From contig NZ_FNRT01000002.1 in NCBI RefSeq assembly GCF_900105585.1, positions 434,001-498,000 of the forward strand: a stretch of 64,000 nt of DNA. Reading direction: 5' to 3'. The DNA is from Nocardioides exalbidus (lineage in GTDB: Bacteria; Actinomycetota; Actinomycetes; Propionibacteriales; Nocardioidaceae). This document shows, piece after piece, positions 26,006-35,317 of the stretch (its first letter is position 1; every line of letters begins with the position of its first letter). The notes below the pieces were generated by a model. It did no database searches, was not told where the DNA came from, and saw nothing but the letters and a program-made list of their open reading frames with translations. Made by a program: the position numbers and the translations under genes.

Positions 26006-27532
26006 ATGGGGATGACGCAGGTCGTGAACGACGTGGTCGGAGCGGACACCGCGCTGCTGCGCACGCAGCTTCCCGCGCCGCGGGGGATCCGCTCGGCGGC
26101 CAGGGTCGCACCGACACCCGTCCCGCCCACCCAGCTCGTCGCGCCGGTGCTGCCGGACCCGTCGGTCCCCGCTGTTCCGGAGGTGTCCACCGTCCCGGTG
26201 TCGCCGGCACCCGTGCGTCCGACGTCGCCGCGGCTCGCGCTGGTGCTCGACGCGGCGATCGCCCTCGCGCTGGCCGCCACGGCCGTCGTCCTCGAGGTCG
26301 CACCGCTCGCCGTCGCGGCCGCCGTCGTCGCCGGGTGGCCGCTGGCCCTCCTGGCCGCGGGTCGCTACGGCCGCTTGTCGCTCGGCCAGGGCCGGTTCGC
26401 ACGGCCCGGGCTGGTCCTGCGCACCGGAGGGCGGGTCGCCGTCGTCGCGCTCGCCGTCTCGCCGTTGCTCTGGACGACGCACCTCATCGCGCTCGCCACG
26501 CTGGTCGCCGCATGCGCGCTCGCCAGCACCGTGCCGGCCCTCGTCGGCGCCCGCCGCCGCGGACTGCGCCTCGTCCTCGCGGGACGTCCCGCCGACGTGC
26601 GGGATGCCCTCGCGTCGATGTCACCGGCGACCGGGCACGAGGTCGTCGCGGCCTGCCTGACCCGGAGCTCGAAGGAGTCGCTCGGCGACGTGCCGACCTA
26701 CGTCGGCTTCGAGAGCTCCTCCTCCGTCGCGCACCACCACGGTGCCGACGCGCTCGTCGTGCTGCCCGGGGCGGGACTGCAGCCGGTCGAGGTCCGCCGC
26801 CTGCACTGGTCCCTGGCAGGCGTCGGCACGGAGCTCTACCTCGGCACGGGCCTGCTCGACGTCGAGCCGACCCGCACCCGCGTCGTGTCCTCCGGCGGAC
26901 TCGACGTCCTCCACGTCACGCAGCCTGCGCTCGACGGCCCCCGCCGGCTGGTGAAGGACGTCGTCGAGCGCTCGGTCGCCCTCGTCGCCTTCGTCCTGGC
27001 CCTGCCGGTGCTCGCCGCGCTCTGCCTGGCCATCCGGCGCGAGACGCCCGGCCCGGCGATCTTCCGCCAGGAGCGCATCGGCCGCGACGGCGTCCCGTTC
27101 ACGATGCTCAAGCTCCGCTCGATGGGGGTCGAGGCGGAGGGCCAGAAGTCCGGCCTGTCCAGCGACAGCGAGGGCGTCCTGTTCAAGATCCGGCTCGACC
27201 CGCGGATCACGCCGCTCGGCCAGAAGCTGCGCAAGTACTCCCTCGACGAGCTGCCGCAGCTGTGGAACGTGGTCCGGGGCGACATGTCGCTCGTCGGTCC
27301 GCGGCCCGCGCTGCCCGGTGAGGTCGCCCGCTACGACGTCGACCCGCGCCGCCGCCTGGTGGTCAAGCCCGGGGTGACCGGGCTCTGGCAGGTCTCGGGA
27401 CGCTCCGACCTCACCTGGGAGGAGTCGGTCCGGCTCGACCTGAAGTACGTCGACAACTGGTCGCTGCGGCTCGACCTCACCATCCTGGCCCGCACCGCCC
27501 AGGCAGTCCTGGGGCACCGCGGCGCCTACTGA
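26006..27532 (+). CDS. polyprenyl-phosphate glycosylphosphotransferase (initiating)
   Basis: It transfers a sugar-1-phosphate to undecaprenyl phosphate at the membrane and so begins the repeat unit. The 508 residues comprise a Pro/Val-rich N-terminus (about 30-70), about four membrane helices (75-170), a Rossmann-like middle part and a C-terminal bacterial sugar-transferase domain (about 310-508). The last has its own re-entrant helix (VALVAFVLALPVLAALCLAI), FRQERIGRDGVPFTMLKLRSM, SLDELPQLWNVVRGDMSLVGPRP and KPGVTGLWQVSGRS. ATG at 26006 with AGGGGGG upstream; a second ATG two codons on is possible. Family members use glucose or galactose; the donor cannot be fixed here. Confidence 0.92.
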   Translation: MGMTQVVNDVVGADTALLRTQLPAPRGIRSAARVAPTPVPPTQLVAPVLPDPSVPAVPEVSTVPVSPAPVRPTSPRLALVLDAAIALALAATAVVLEVAPLAVAAAVVAGWPLALLAAGRYGRLSLGQGRFARPGLVLRTGGRVAVVALAVSPLLWTTHLIALATLVAACALASTVPALVGARRRGLRLVLAGRPADVRDALASMSPATGHEVVAACLTRSSKESLGDVPTYVGFESSSSVAHHHGADALVVLPGAGLQPVEVRRLHWSLAGVGTELYLGTGLLDVEPTRTRVVSSGGLDVLHVTQPALDGPRRLVKDVVERSVALVAFVLALPVLAALCLAIRRETPGPAIFRQERIGRDGVPFTMLKLRSMGVEAEGQKSGLSSDSEGVLFKIRLDPRITPLGQKLRKYSLDELPQLWNVVRGDMSLVGPRPALPGEVARYDVDPRRRLVVKPGVTGLWQVSGRSDLTWEESVRLDLKYVDNWSLRLDLTILARTAQAVLGHRGAY

Positions 27533-27603
27533 TCCACCTGATCCATCGCACGACGAGACAACTGCACAACTACTGGTACACCGGCCGTGGGGGCGGAGAC
27601 ACT

Positions 27604-28365
27604 ATGACGATGAGGCCCGTGAAGGCGGGGATCCTGAGGCTCGTCCTGCTGGGGGCGGCGACGAGCCTGGTCCTCGCGGGCTGCGGACACGACACGACAC
27701 CGGCAGACGGCTCCTCGCCGTCGGCCGGTGCCTCCACGTCCCCGGCCGGAAGCGGCTCCGGGGACGGCACCACGACGCCGGGCACAGGATCCGGCACGGG
27801 ATCCGGGCAGGGATCCGGGCAGTCGACGCAGTCGGGATCGCCGAGTGCCAGTCCGTCGGCGTCCGGCTCGTCGGGCGGGTCCGACGGGTCGTCCTCCGGG
27901 ACCACCGGTGACGGCACCGGCGCGGGACTGGAGGTGCCCGAGGCGGCACCCGAGACGGTGGACAGCCTCTCCGAGCTCCTCGGCTCCATGGACTCCCGAC
28001 CGCTGGTCACCGCTCCACTCCCTCGACCCGCGAGTGCACGAGGACGTCTGGTCGGCGGGTTCCCGACCGTCCTGCGGCCCACCTCTGCGAGCCGGGTCGT
28101 CACGAGCGGGATCTCACCGTCCGGCGATCGGCTGCAGGTCGGCCTGGTGGCCTCGTCCCGCCTCTCCGTGACCGAAGTGCTGCTCGCCTACCGCACCCGG
28201 CTGGGCAAGCGGGGCGTGGTGGAGCTGGCCGACCCGCCCACCACCGCTGGATCGGTGGCCGGATCCTTCCGACGCCAGGGAAGCAGGATCACGATCACCG
28301 CGACCAGCGAGGGCTCACGGACGACGTACTCCATCCACGCCACCCTCGTGGCAGGAGGCGAGTGA
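27604..28365 (+). CDS. lipoprotein with Ser/Gly-rich linker
   Basis: A 253-residue lipoprotein: signal ILRLVLLGAATSLVLAGC with lipobox LAGC, an 85-residue low-complexity linker of Ser, Gly, Thr and Pro (cell-wall-spanning type), then a 140-residue globular domain (FPTVLRPTSASRVVTSGISPSGDRLQVGL ... ITITATSEGSRTTYSIHATL). I do not recognise the domain. It starts 71 bases after the phosphoglycosyltransferase gene and is followed at 4 bases by a transporter, so it belongs to a three-gene unit with the transporter and a TolB-like protein. Confidence 0.78.
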   Translation: MTMRPVKAGILRLVLLGAATSLVLAGCGHDTTPADGSSPSAGASTSPAGSGSGDGTTTPGTGSGTGSGQGSGQSTQSGSPSASPSASGSSGGSDGSSSGTTGDGTGAGLEVPEAAPETVDSLSELLGSMDSRPLVTAPLPRPASARGRLVGGFPTVLRPTSASRVVTSGISPSGDRLQVGLVASSRLSVTEVLLAYRTRLGKRGVVELADPPTTAGSVAGSFRRQGSRITITATSEGSRTTYSIHATLVAGGE

Positions 28366-28369
28366 GCAG

Positions 28370-29635
28370 ATGTACATCACCGTCCGCGACCGCCCGACGT
28401 CCGACGACAAGGCGGCCTCGTCCCGCACCGCGACCCGCCCGCCCGTCGGGCGCGTCGTCATCGTCCTCGGCATCGTCTCGCTGCTGACCGACGTCTCCTC
28501 GGAGTCGGTCTCGGCGATCCTCCCGCTCTACCTCACGATGGTCGTGGGTCTCTCGCCGGTGGCCTACGGCCTCGTCGACGGCCTCTACCAGGGCGTCAGC
28601 GCCCTCGTCCGGCTCGGCGGCGGCTGGCTCTCCGACGCTTCCGACCGCCCGAAGTGGGTGGCGTTCCTCGGCTACGGCCTGTCGGCCGTCGCGCGCATCT
28701 TCCTGCTCTTCGCCTCGGGCGCCGCCGGCATCGCCGCGGTCGTGACGGCCGACCGGATCGGCAAGGGGATCCGCACGGCGCCCCGCGACGCGATGATCAG
28801 CACCTCGACGCCGAGCGAGCACCTCGGGCGGGCCTTCGGCGTGCACCGGATGCTCGACACGATCGGCGCCGCGCTGGGACCACTCATCGCGTTCGGCCTG
28901 CTGATGCTCGTGCCAGACGGCTACCCCGTGGTCCTCGTCGTGTCGCTCGCCTTCGCCCTCGCCGGCGTCGCGCTGCTCGGCCTGCTCGGCCCGGACGTGC
29001 GCGCGCGGCGTGAGAAGGAGAAGGCGGCAGGACCGACGCCACCGCCCTTCCAGTGGCGCGACCTCGCCGACCGCCGGCTGCGTCCACTCCTGGTGATCTC
29101 CGGCGTGCTGGGCCTGCTGACCGTCGGCGACGGCTTCATCTACCTCGCCCTCCTCGACCACGGCGGCGTCAACGTGTCGTGGTTCCCGCTCTTCTACGTC
29201 GGCACCAACCTGGCCTACCTCCTCCTCGCCGTGCCGATCGGCCGGATGGCCGACCGCATCGGCCGCGCGCGGATCCTGGTCGTGGGGCACCTCGCGCTGG
29301 TCGGTGCCTACCTCTGCGCGGTGCTGCCCACGTCGACCGCCGCGGCGACGATCGGCACGCTCGCCCTGCTCGGCACGTTCTACGCCGCGACCGACGGCGT
29401 GATCGCCGCGATCGCCGGCCGTCTGGTTCCCGTGCAGGCCCGGACCAGCGGCATCGCCGCCGCGCAGACCGTGGTCGCCGTCGCCCGGATGCTCGCCTCG
29501 GCCGGCTTCGGGCTGCTCTGGTTCCTCCTCGGCCCGGCGGCCGCGATGGGCACCGTGGCCGCGCTGCTGGTCGTCGCCGTGCTCGCCGCGGCCACCCGCA
29601 TCTCCCGCCTCGACGGAGCCGAGGTCACGCCGTGA
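28370..29635 (+). CDS. major facilitator superfamily transporter
   Basis: A 421-residue membrane protein with twelve predicted helices. N-terminal motif SLLTDVSSESVSAILPLYL and RLGGGWLSDASDRPKWVAFLGY (MFS motif A) with RIGKGIRTAPRDAMIST mark the subfamily of multidrug- and sugar-like exporters common in actinobacteria. The second half has IGRMADRIGRARILVVGHL. The first 20 residues are hydrophilic. Its substrate is unknown. It lies between two envelope proteins in a polysaccharide locus, so export of a metabolite or a small glycan is possible, but this is inference. Confidence 0.87.
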   Translation: MYITVRDRPTSDDKAASSRTATRPPVGRVVIVLGIVSLLTDVSSESVSAILPLYLTMVVGLSPVAYGLVDGLYQGVSALVRLGGGWLSDASDRPKWVAFLGYGLSAVARIFLLFASGAAGIAAVVTADRIGKGIRTAPRDAMISTSTPSEHLGRAFGVHRMLDTIGAALGPLIAFGLLMLVPDGYPVVLVVSLAFALAGVALLGLLGPDVRARREKEKAAGPTPPPFQWRDLADRRLRPLLVISGVLGLLTVGDGFIYLALLDHGGVNVSWFPLFYVGTNLAYLLLAVPIGRMADRIGRARILVVGHLALVGAYLCAVLPTSTAAATIGTLALLGTFYAATDGVIAAIAGRLVPVQARTSGIAAAQTVVAVARMLASAGFGLLWFLLGPAAAMGTVAALLVVAVLAAATRISRLDGAEVTP

Positions 29636-29642
29636 TGCGGTC

Positions 29643-30659
29643 GTGAGCACCCGTGCCCGGATCCTGGCGTTCGTGGCCATCGTGGTGGTCCTGGTCATCG
29701 GCGCCGGGCTCTACGTGCTGCGCACCGGCAGCGAGGTCCGTGCCGAGCGGGCGGCCGACCCCGTGGCCCCGGAGACCCCCGTCTCCTCGGTCATCGACGG
29801 GCCCCGGATCGTCTTCAAGCACACCGGCATCGACAACGAGCTCGGCGTGGTGGCGATCGTGCCACTCGACGATCCTGGCGGACCGCGCGCGTTCACCGGC
29901 GTGACGTGCGACCGGGTGGCGGCCCGTGCCAGCGGCGCTTCGTGCCTCTACACCGACGCCGGCATCGCCACGTCGTTCGAGGACCGGGAGTACGACGCGG
30001 ACTGGCAGCTGATCGACTCCAGCGACCTGCCGGGCATTCCCAGCCGGACACGCCTGTCCCCCGACGGGACGCTTGCCGCGAGCACCGTGTTCGTGACCGG
30101 CCACTCCTACATGTCGACGGGCTTCTCCACCTCCACCGAGGTGCACACCTTCGGCGGAGGCAAGCGCTGGGGCAACCTGGAGAAGTTCCAGCTGGTCATC
30201 GACGGCAAGCCGGTCGACCCGGTCGATCGCAACATCTGGGGTGTCACGTTCGTCGACGACCGCACGTTCTACGCCACCGTCGGCACCGGCGGGACGACCT
30301 GGCTGGTCGAGGGAGACCTCGACACCCGCACCCTGACAGCGGTGTCCGAGCACGCCGAGTGTCCGTCGCTCTCTCCCGACGGCTCGAAGGTCGCGTTCAA
30401 GGTCGACGTCGACCCCGGACGCAAGATCGTCTGGCAGATCGCGGTGCTGGACCTCGCGAGCGGCGAGCGCACCCTGCTGGCCAACGGTCCGCGCGGGCTC
30501 GACGACCAAGTGGCGTGGCTCGACGACGACACGATCATGTACGGGCTGCCACGCGCCGAGGAGCCGGGTGTCACCGACGTGTGGTCGGTGGACGCCACGG
30601 CCGACGCGACGCCCCAGCTGCTCATCGAGCAGGCGTGGTCGCCGACTGTCGTGCCGTGA
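29643..30659 (+). CDS. membrane-anchored TolB-like beta-propeller protein
   Basis: A 338-residue protein with an N-terminal membrane anchor (ILAFVAIVVVLVIGAGLYVL) and an outside domain with WD40-like TolB repeats: SRTRLSPDGTLAAS, ECPSLSPDGSKVAFKVDVD and DQVAWLDDDTIMYGL. Such propellers bind proteins or glycans. The GTG start at 29643 follows the transporter stop by 7 bases. It ends the lipoprotein-transporter-propeller unit. No enzyme motif is seen. Confidence 0.78.
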   Translation: MSTRARILAFVAIVVVLVIGAGLYVLRTGSEVRAERAADPVAPETPVSSVIDGPRIVFKHTGIDNELGVVAIVPLDDPGGPRAFTGVTCDRVAARASGASCLYTDAGIATSFEDREYDADWQLIDSSDLPGIPSRTRLSPDGTLAASTVFVTGHSYMSTGFSTSTEVHTFGGGKRWGNLEKFQLVIDGKPVDPVDRNIWGVTFVDDRTFYATVGTGGTTWLVEGDLDTRTLTAVSEHAECPSLSPDGSKVAFKVDVDPGRKIVWQIAVLDLASGERTLLANGPRGLDDQVAWLDDDTIMYGLPRAEEPGVTDVWSVDATADATPQLLIEQAWSPTVVP

Positions 30660-30668
30660 GACCGGCTG

Positions 30669-30684
30669 CCCCCGATTGGGGATG
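30669..30684 (+). promoter_or_regulatory. CCCC/GGGG-type element before the beta-helix gene
   Basis: CCCCCGATTGGGGATG, centred about 125 bases before the start at 30803. It is one of the best copies of the element shared by the polysaccharide transcription units. Confidence 0.4.
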
Positions 30685-30802
30685 TTGCTGCACAGGGAGG
30701 GGGCGGGCTTGAGAAGTACTTGCCGACCGTTGCACGATGCCGGGACCTGCGCCCACCCCCAGCCCGGGCTCCCTCGGGCAGCGCTGGTCATGAGGTTCCG
30801 AC

Positions 30803-32266
30803 ATGAGTGCTCCTTTGTCCCCTGACCGACGCCACCTGCGAGTCCGCCGGATCGTGCCGCTCGCCGTGGCCGCGGCCGTCGTCGCCGCCCTGTCCGTCGC
30901 TCCGTGGCCGTCCCCGGCCTCACCGCGAGCGGACCGGGCCGCTGCGGCGGAGACCGGCCTGTTCGGCACGTCCGCACCGCAGGCCGGGATGACCGTCCGA
31001 CGCGGAGCATCCCGCGAGGTCGGCATGCGCTTCATGCCCCGGGTGGCGGGGAGCGTGGTCGGGCTGCGCTACTACAAGCCGCTGCGGTGGAAGTCCTCCA
31101 CACCGCAGACCGCGACCCTGTGGTCGAGCGCCGGTGAGGTCCTCGCACGACGCAAGATCATGGCCGTGCAGGGCGCCGGGTGGCAGCGTGTCACCTTCAA
31201 GCGCGCGGTGACGCTGACTCCCAAGAGCCGCTACGTCGTCTCGGTGCACACCCGGGGCAAGGGTGTGCACGCCGCCACACCGGGGGTGTTCCGCACGGGC
31301 AAGAAGAACGCCCACCTACGGGCGCCCGGCGGCAACAACGGCGTGACGGTCGTGTCGGACGGTCCGCGCTTCCCGAACCAGGCAGCACGGCGTGACGCCA
31401 GTTTCTGGGTCGACGTGCGCTTCGTTCCGGGAGGCTCCGGGACGACCACCCCGACACCGACGACGACCCCCACCCCGACGACGTCCCAATGGCCGGGCCC
31501 GGACAACACCGGGGTCCCGGCCGGTACGGCGCTCACCCCCTACACGGGCTCGTGCGAGATCTCGTCGCCCCGGACGCTTTCCGGAGTGGACGCCACGAGC
31601 ACCTGTGACGCCATCGTGGTCAACACCAAGGGCGTGGTCATCCAGAACTCGGCCGTTCCAGGCGTCTGGTCGATCTACCAGGATGGGGGCAGCTCGGTGA
31701 CGATCACCGACTCCGACGTCCGGGCGGGAAACACCTCCACCGGCGCCATCTGGGGTTGGAACATCACAGCGACCCGGGTCGACGTCACCGGCGGTCAGCA
31801 CAGCTTCCACTGCAACGACAACTGTTCAGTCACCGACTCGTGGCTGCACGACCAGTACAACCCCGCCAGCGAGAGCTTCCACAACAACGCGTTCATCTCG
31901 AACGGCGGCAAGAACATGGTGATCCGCCACAACACGCTGCACTGCACCACCACGTTGAACGACAACGATGGCGGCTGTACGGGCGACATCTCGTTCTTCG
32001 GTGACTTCGGCCCGATCGACAACGTCGTGGTCGACAACAACTACATGATGGCCAACAACGACTCGATCTCCTACTGCGTCTTCGGAGGCGGCACGCCGTC
32101 CAAGCCGCACCAGGCCACGAACATGAAGTTCACCAACAACGTCTTCCAGCGTGGAACCAACCGCAAGTGTGGCGTCTACGGGCCGGTGACGGACTTCGAT
32201 CGACGTGCGACGGGCAACGTGTGGGCGGGCAACGTCTGGGAGGGTGGTGGCGCCATCAATCCCTGA
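30803..32266 (+). CDS. secreted DUF4082 plus parallel beta-helix protein
   Basis: A 487-residue exported protein. A basic start and signal helix (IVPLAVAAAVVAALSVAP) lead to a DUF4082 domain (about 50-210; GMTVRRGASREVGMRFMP, VGLRYYKP, TATLWSSAGEVLARR, GWQRVTF, SRYVVSVHTRGKG, FWVDVRF). A Thr-Pro linker (about 213-230) joins a right-handed beta-helix domain (240-487) with repeated short strands and many Asn residues (VVNTKGVVIQNSAV, SVTITDSDVRAG, MVIRHNTLHC, NVVVDNNYMM, MKFTNNVF). Beta-helices of this kind bind or cleave polysaccharides. The same DUF4082 occurs four times in the protein at 45456, so both probably act on the locus polymer outside the cell. Confidence 0.85.
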   Translation: MSAPLSPDRRHLRVRRIVPLAVAAAVVAALSVAPWPSPASPRADRAAAAETGLFGTSAPQAGMTVRRGASREVGMRFMPRVAGSVVGLRYYKPLRWKSSTPQTATLWSSAGEVLARRKIMAVQGAGWQRVTFKRAVTLTPKSRYVVSVHTRGKGVHAATPGVFRTGKKNAHLRAPGGNNGVTVVSDGPRFPNQAARRDASFWVDVRFVPGGSGTTTPTPTTTPTPTTSQWPGPDNTGVPAGTALTPYTGSCEISSPRTLSGVDATSTCDAIVVNTKGVVIQNSAVPGVWSIYQDGGSSVTITDSDVRAGNTSTGAIWGWNITATRVDVTGGQHSFHCNDNCSVTDSWLHDQYNPASESFHNNAFISNGGKNMVIRHNTLHCTTTLNDNDGGCTGDISFFGDFGPIDNVVVDNNYMMANNDSISYCVFGGGTPSKPHQATNMKFTNNVFQRGTNRKCGVYGPVTDFDRRATGNVWAGNVWEGGGAINP

Positions 32267-32292
32267 CGTGCGACGCCGACCGGGGCGGACCT

Positions 32293-32309
32293 ACCTCCGA
32301 TAGGGGACA
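32293..32309 (+). promoter_or_regulatory. CCCC/GGGG-type element before the deacetylase gene
   Basis: ACCTCCGATAGGGGACA, centred about 60 bases upstream of the ATG at 32359. One left-half base differs from CCCC. Confidence 0.35.
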
Positions 32310-32358
32310 GCGCCGCACAGCCACTCGGTCGGCTGCGGTCGTCTCTACCGTAGGTGAC

Positions 32359-33018
32359 ATGCGTGTCGTCAACGTCTGCTTCCACGGCATCGGGTCGCCC
32401 CAGCGAGCCCTCGAGCCGGGCGAGGAGGCCTACTGGACCACGCCGGACACCTTCCTCGGCGTGCTGGACCGCGTCGCCGACCGCGACGACGTGCGCCTGA
32501 GCTTCGACGACGGCAACGAGTCCGACATCCGGATCGCGCTGCCCGCCCTGCAGGAGCGTGGCCTGACGGCGGCCTTCTTCGTCGTCGCCGGTCGGCTGGA
32601 CCAGCACGGGAGCCTCTCGCGCGACGACGTCCGCGAGCTCCACGCGGCCGGCATGACGATCGGCAACCACGGCATGACGCACCGTCCGTGGCGCGGCCTC
32701 GACGTCGCCCGCCAGCAGGAGGAGCTCGTCACCTCCCGCGCGGTGCTCGCACAGGTGGTCGGCCGCCCGGTGCTGGACGCTGCCTGCCCACTGGGCCGAT
32801 ACGACCGCACCGTCCTGTCCGCGCTGAGGCGAGCCGGCTACCGCTCGGTCCACACGAGCGACCGCCGGTGGGCGCGCTCCGAGCGTTGGCTCCAGCCGCG
32901 CTACAGCCTCCACCACGACGACACGCCGGAGTCGTTCGAGCGAGGCGTGCTGGGACGACCGAGGGTGGCGGCCCAGGCGAAGGGCGCCCTGGTCGGCACG
33001 GTCAAGCGGCTGCGCTGA
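32359..33018 (+). CDS. polysaccharide deacetylase
   Basis: A NodB-type carbohydrate esterase (CE4), 219 residues, which would remove N- or O-acetyl groups from a glycan. It has motif 1 SFDDGNESD (catalytic Asp and metal Asp), motif 2 GNHGMTHRPW (metal-binding His pair), and later ACPLGRYDRTVLSALRRAGYRS in place of motif 3. No signal peptide or anchor is present, so it may act in the cytoplasm on a lipid-linked unit or on a nucleotide sugar. Deacetylases of this size are also found in exosortase-type loci. It is a single-gene unit with its own upstream element. Confidence 0.88.
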   Translation: MRVVNVCFHGIGSPQRALEPGEEAYWTTPDTFLGVLDRVADRDDVRLSFDDGNESDIRIALPALQERGLTAAFFVVAGRLDQHGSLSRDDVRELHAAGMTIGNHGMTHRPWRGLDVARQQEELVTSRAVLAQVVGRPVLDAACPLGRYDRTVLSALRRAGYRSVHTSDRRWARSERWLQPRYSLHHDDTPESFERGVLGRPRVAAQAKGALVGTVKRLR

Positions 33019-33048
33019 GGCACCCGACCCACGCTCCCGCACCGGCGT

Positions 33049-33065
33049 ACCCCAGTCGGGGGATG
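33049..33065 (+). promoter_or_regulatory. CCCC/GGGG-type element before two glycosyltransferase genes
   Basis: ACCCCAGTCGGGGGATG, centred about 65 bases before the ATG at 33122, which heads a two-gene unit. Confidence 0.4.
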
Positions 33066-33121
33066 TCACCCGCTCCGAGCACGCGGGAACACGCTGTCGT
33101 GGTCGACTCGTCCGTGTGGGG

Positions 33122-34285
33122 ATGACGATCGCATGCGTGTACAACGACCTCGCGGTGCGCGAGCACTGCCTGGACCGCTCCTTGGCTGCCTATGACGGCC
33201 CGGTCGAGGTCGAGTACCTCCCGGTCGACAACACCGCGCACGCGTTCACGTCGGCCGGGGCCGCGCTCAACCACGCTGCCCGGATGGCGCGCCACGAGGT
33301 CGTGGTGATGGTCCACCAGGACGTGTACCTCCACGACCTCGACCAGCTGGCCAGGGCGGCTGCGGCACTCGACGACCCCCGGTGGGGCTTCCTCGGCGCC
33401 AACGGTGTGACGTCCGGTCGACGCTCGGTCGGACGGTTGCGCGACCGCGTGATCCTGATCGGTGACTCCGCCCCCGACCCGGTGGAGGTGGACACCCTCG
33501 ACGAGGTGCTGGTGATGGCGCGCCGCGACGACCTGGTGGCCGAACCGCTGAGCGAGGACCCCGAGCTGGCCTGGCACGCCTACGCGGTCGAGTACGCCCT
33601 CCGCACCCGCGCGCGCGGCCGGCTGGTCGGTGCCGTCGACACGGCCATCACGCACAACAGCCTGACCATCAACCTCGCCCGTCTGGACGAGGCGCACCGG
33701 CACGTCGCCGACGGCTACCCCGACCTCACGCCGATCCACACGACCTGCGGCACCGTCGCGGCGCGCCCGTCGCGGTTGCGCCAGCTGCCGCTCGTGCGCG
33801 AGCACGGCTGGCGCCGCCGGTGGCTGCGCGAGTCGTCCGCGGCGGCTCGGGTCACGACTGCCCTCGACATCCCCGTCGTGCTGGCCGACATCGCCCACGA
33901 GGTCGACCTCGTCGACTGGTCGTCCGACGCCCCGCTCCGCCTCGTCAACCTGGACCGGGTCGGCGGCTTCGCGGCCCACGCCGGCCGGCCCGAGGTCCTC
34001 GAGCGCCGCGACCGCCCGATCCTGATGGAGGCCGTCGCCGACCTCGACGGCCTCCGCTCGTCGCTCTCCGACGTCTCGCCCGACGAGCCCGTCCTCGTGA
34101 CCGGGCTGTCGCTCGAGGACCTCCCGCAGCTGCGCGACGTCATCGAGCCCGAGCGGTGGATGGCCGGAGTCCAGTGGGACGAGGTGTGGCTGCTCGGTGG
34201 GCCGCCGGCGCTCGACCCGCCGCTCGAGTGGAGCCGACCGCAGGCGGTGCCCCTCCGTGCGCGATCGCGCGCCCGGGTCGGGTGA
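33122..34285 (+). CDS. StrF-like glycosyltransferase-domain protein
   Basis: A 387-residue protein whose first 190 residues resemble the StrF-type branch of GT-A glycosyltransferases: TIACVYNDLAVREHCLDRSL, LNHAARMARHEVVVMVHQDVYLHD, WGFLGANGV, VDTLDEVLVMARRDD and THNSLTINL. The Gln-Asp-Val-Tyr-Leu motif marks the donor site. The second half (230-387; IPVVLADIAHEVDLVDW, VLERRDRPILMEAVADLDGL) matches nothing I know and may be a second, degenerate domain. ATG is preferred at 33122; a GTG two codons upstream is possible. A second glycosyltransferase follows 6 bases later. Confidence 0.75.
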   Translation: MTIACVYNDLAVREHCLDRSLAAYDGPVEVEYLPVDNTAHAFTSAGAALNHAARMARHEVVVMVHQDVYLHDLDQLARAAAALDDPRWGFLGANGVTSGRRSVGRLRDRVILIGDSAPDPVEVDTLDEVLVMARRDDLVAEPLSEDPELAWHAYAVEYALRTRARGRLVGAVDTAITHNSLTINLARLDEAHRHVADGYPDLTPIHTTCGTVAARPSRLRQLPLVREHGWRRRWLRESSAAARVTTALDIPVVLADIAHEVDLVDWSSDAPLRLVNLDRVGGFAAHAGRPEVLERRDRPILMEAVADLDGLRSSLSDVSPDEPVLVTGLSLEDLPQLRDVIEPERWMAGVQWDEVWLLGGPPALDPPLEWSRPQAVPLRARSRARVG

Positions 34286-34291
34286 GGACCC

Positions 34292-35317
34292 ATGACGACG
34301 CCCACGGCCGGGTCGGCGCCGGTCACCATCGCGGTGGTGACCTGGAACAGTGCTGACGTCCTGCCCGGCCTGATCGACTCGCTGGCCGCCGGTGCCGGGG
34401 AGGTGCCCTACCACCTAGTCGTGGTCGACAACGCCTCCAGCGACGGCACGACCGACGTGGCGCGCGCGCTGGTGCCGGACGTCACCGTGGTGCAGACCGG
34501 ACGCAACGCCGGCTACGCGGCTGGCGTCAACGCCGCGATCGCGGCCGACACGGCTGCACCGGCCGTGCTGGTGCTCAACCCCGACGTCCGCCTGGCGCCC
34601 GGCTGCCTGCCGACACTCATGGACGCACTCACGCGGCCCGGGATCGGGATTGCGGTTCCGCGTCTGGTCGACGGCGACGGCAAGCTCATCTTCTCGATGC
34701 GCCGGCGGCCCACCGTTCTCAAGGCATTCTCCGACGCGATCATCGGAGCCACGCGAGCCGGTCGCTGGGCCGCGCTGGGCGAAGTGGTGACGGACCCGGG
34801 GCTGTACGAGTCGGACAGGCGGACGGACTGGGCGGAGGGATCGACACAGCTTGTCAGCCGTGCGTGTCTCGATGCCTGCGGACCGTGGGACGAAACCTAC
34901 TTCCTGTATTCGGAGGAGACCGACTTCCACCTCCGGGCCGGTGCAGCCGGCTTGGGCGTGGCTTACGTCGCCGACGCAACTGCGACCCACCTGGAAGGTG
35001 ACTCCGCGACGTCGCCGCGGCTCTGGGCACTCCTCACGGCCAATCGGCTCCGGCATCACTCACATAGCTCGTCGCACGTCGGCACGTCTCTGTACTGGCT
35101 CGCCCTCGTGCTGCGCGAGGCGACGCGGGCCGGCCGGGGCGACGCCACCGCGCGCGCTGCGGTACGCGTCCTGTTCAGACCGTCCCTGCTGCGCTCGCAG
35201 CGTGGGCCGCAGTGGCTCGACCAGGTCCGCGTGCCCGGTCGTGCCCAACCGGCTGGCGGACGCACGAGGGCTCAGGCTCTGGCCCGCCTCTTCGCCCGTC
35301 GCCGCTCTAGCCAGTAG
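34292..35317 (+). CDS. family-2 glycosyltransferase, rhamnosyltransferase type
   Basis: A cytoplasmic GT2 enzyme of 341 residues, similar in design to WbbL-type rhamnosyltransferases. It has IAVVTWNSADVLPGLIDSL, VVVDNASSDGTTDVA, NAGYAAGVNAAI, the metal-binding LNPDVRL (DxD-like) and DETYFLYSEETDFHLRAGAAGLGVAYV. The C-terminal 80 residues are basic and amphipathic, suggesting membrane contact. Donor and linkage cannot be named. Its last 46 bases overlap the convergent Wzz-like gene. It uses more A/T-ending codons in its second half than most core genes here. Confidence 0.9.
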   Translation: MTTPTAGSAPVTIAVVTWNSADVLPGLIDSLAAGAGEVPYHLVVVDNASSDGTTDVARALVPDVTVVQTGRNAGYAAGVNAAIAADTAAPAVLVLNPDVRLAPGCLPTLMDALTRPGIGIAVPRLVDGDGKLIFSMRRRPTVLKAFSDAIIGATRAGRWAALGEVVTDPGLYESDRRTDWAEGSTQLVSRACLDACGPWDETYFLYSEETDFHLRAGAAGLGVAYVADATATHLEGDSATSPRLWALLTANRLRHHSHSSSHVGTSLYWLALVLREATRAGRGDATARAAVRVLFRPSLLRSQRGPQWLDQVRVPGRAQPAGGRTRAQALARLFARRRSSQ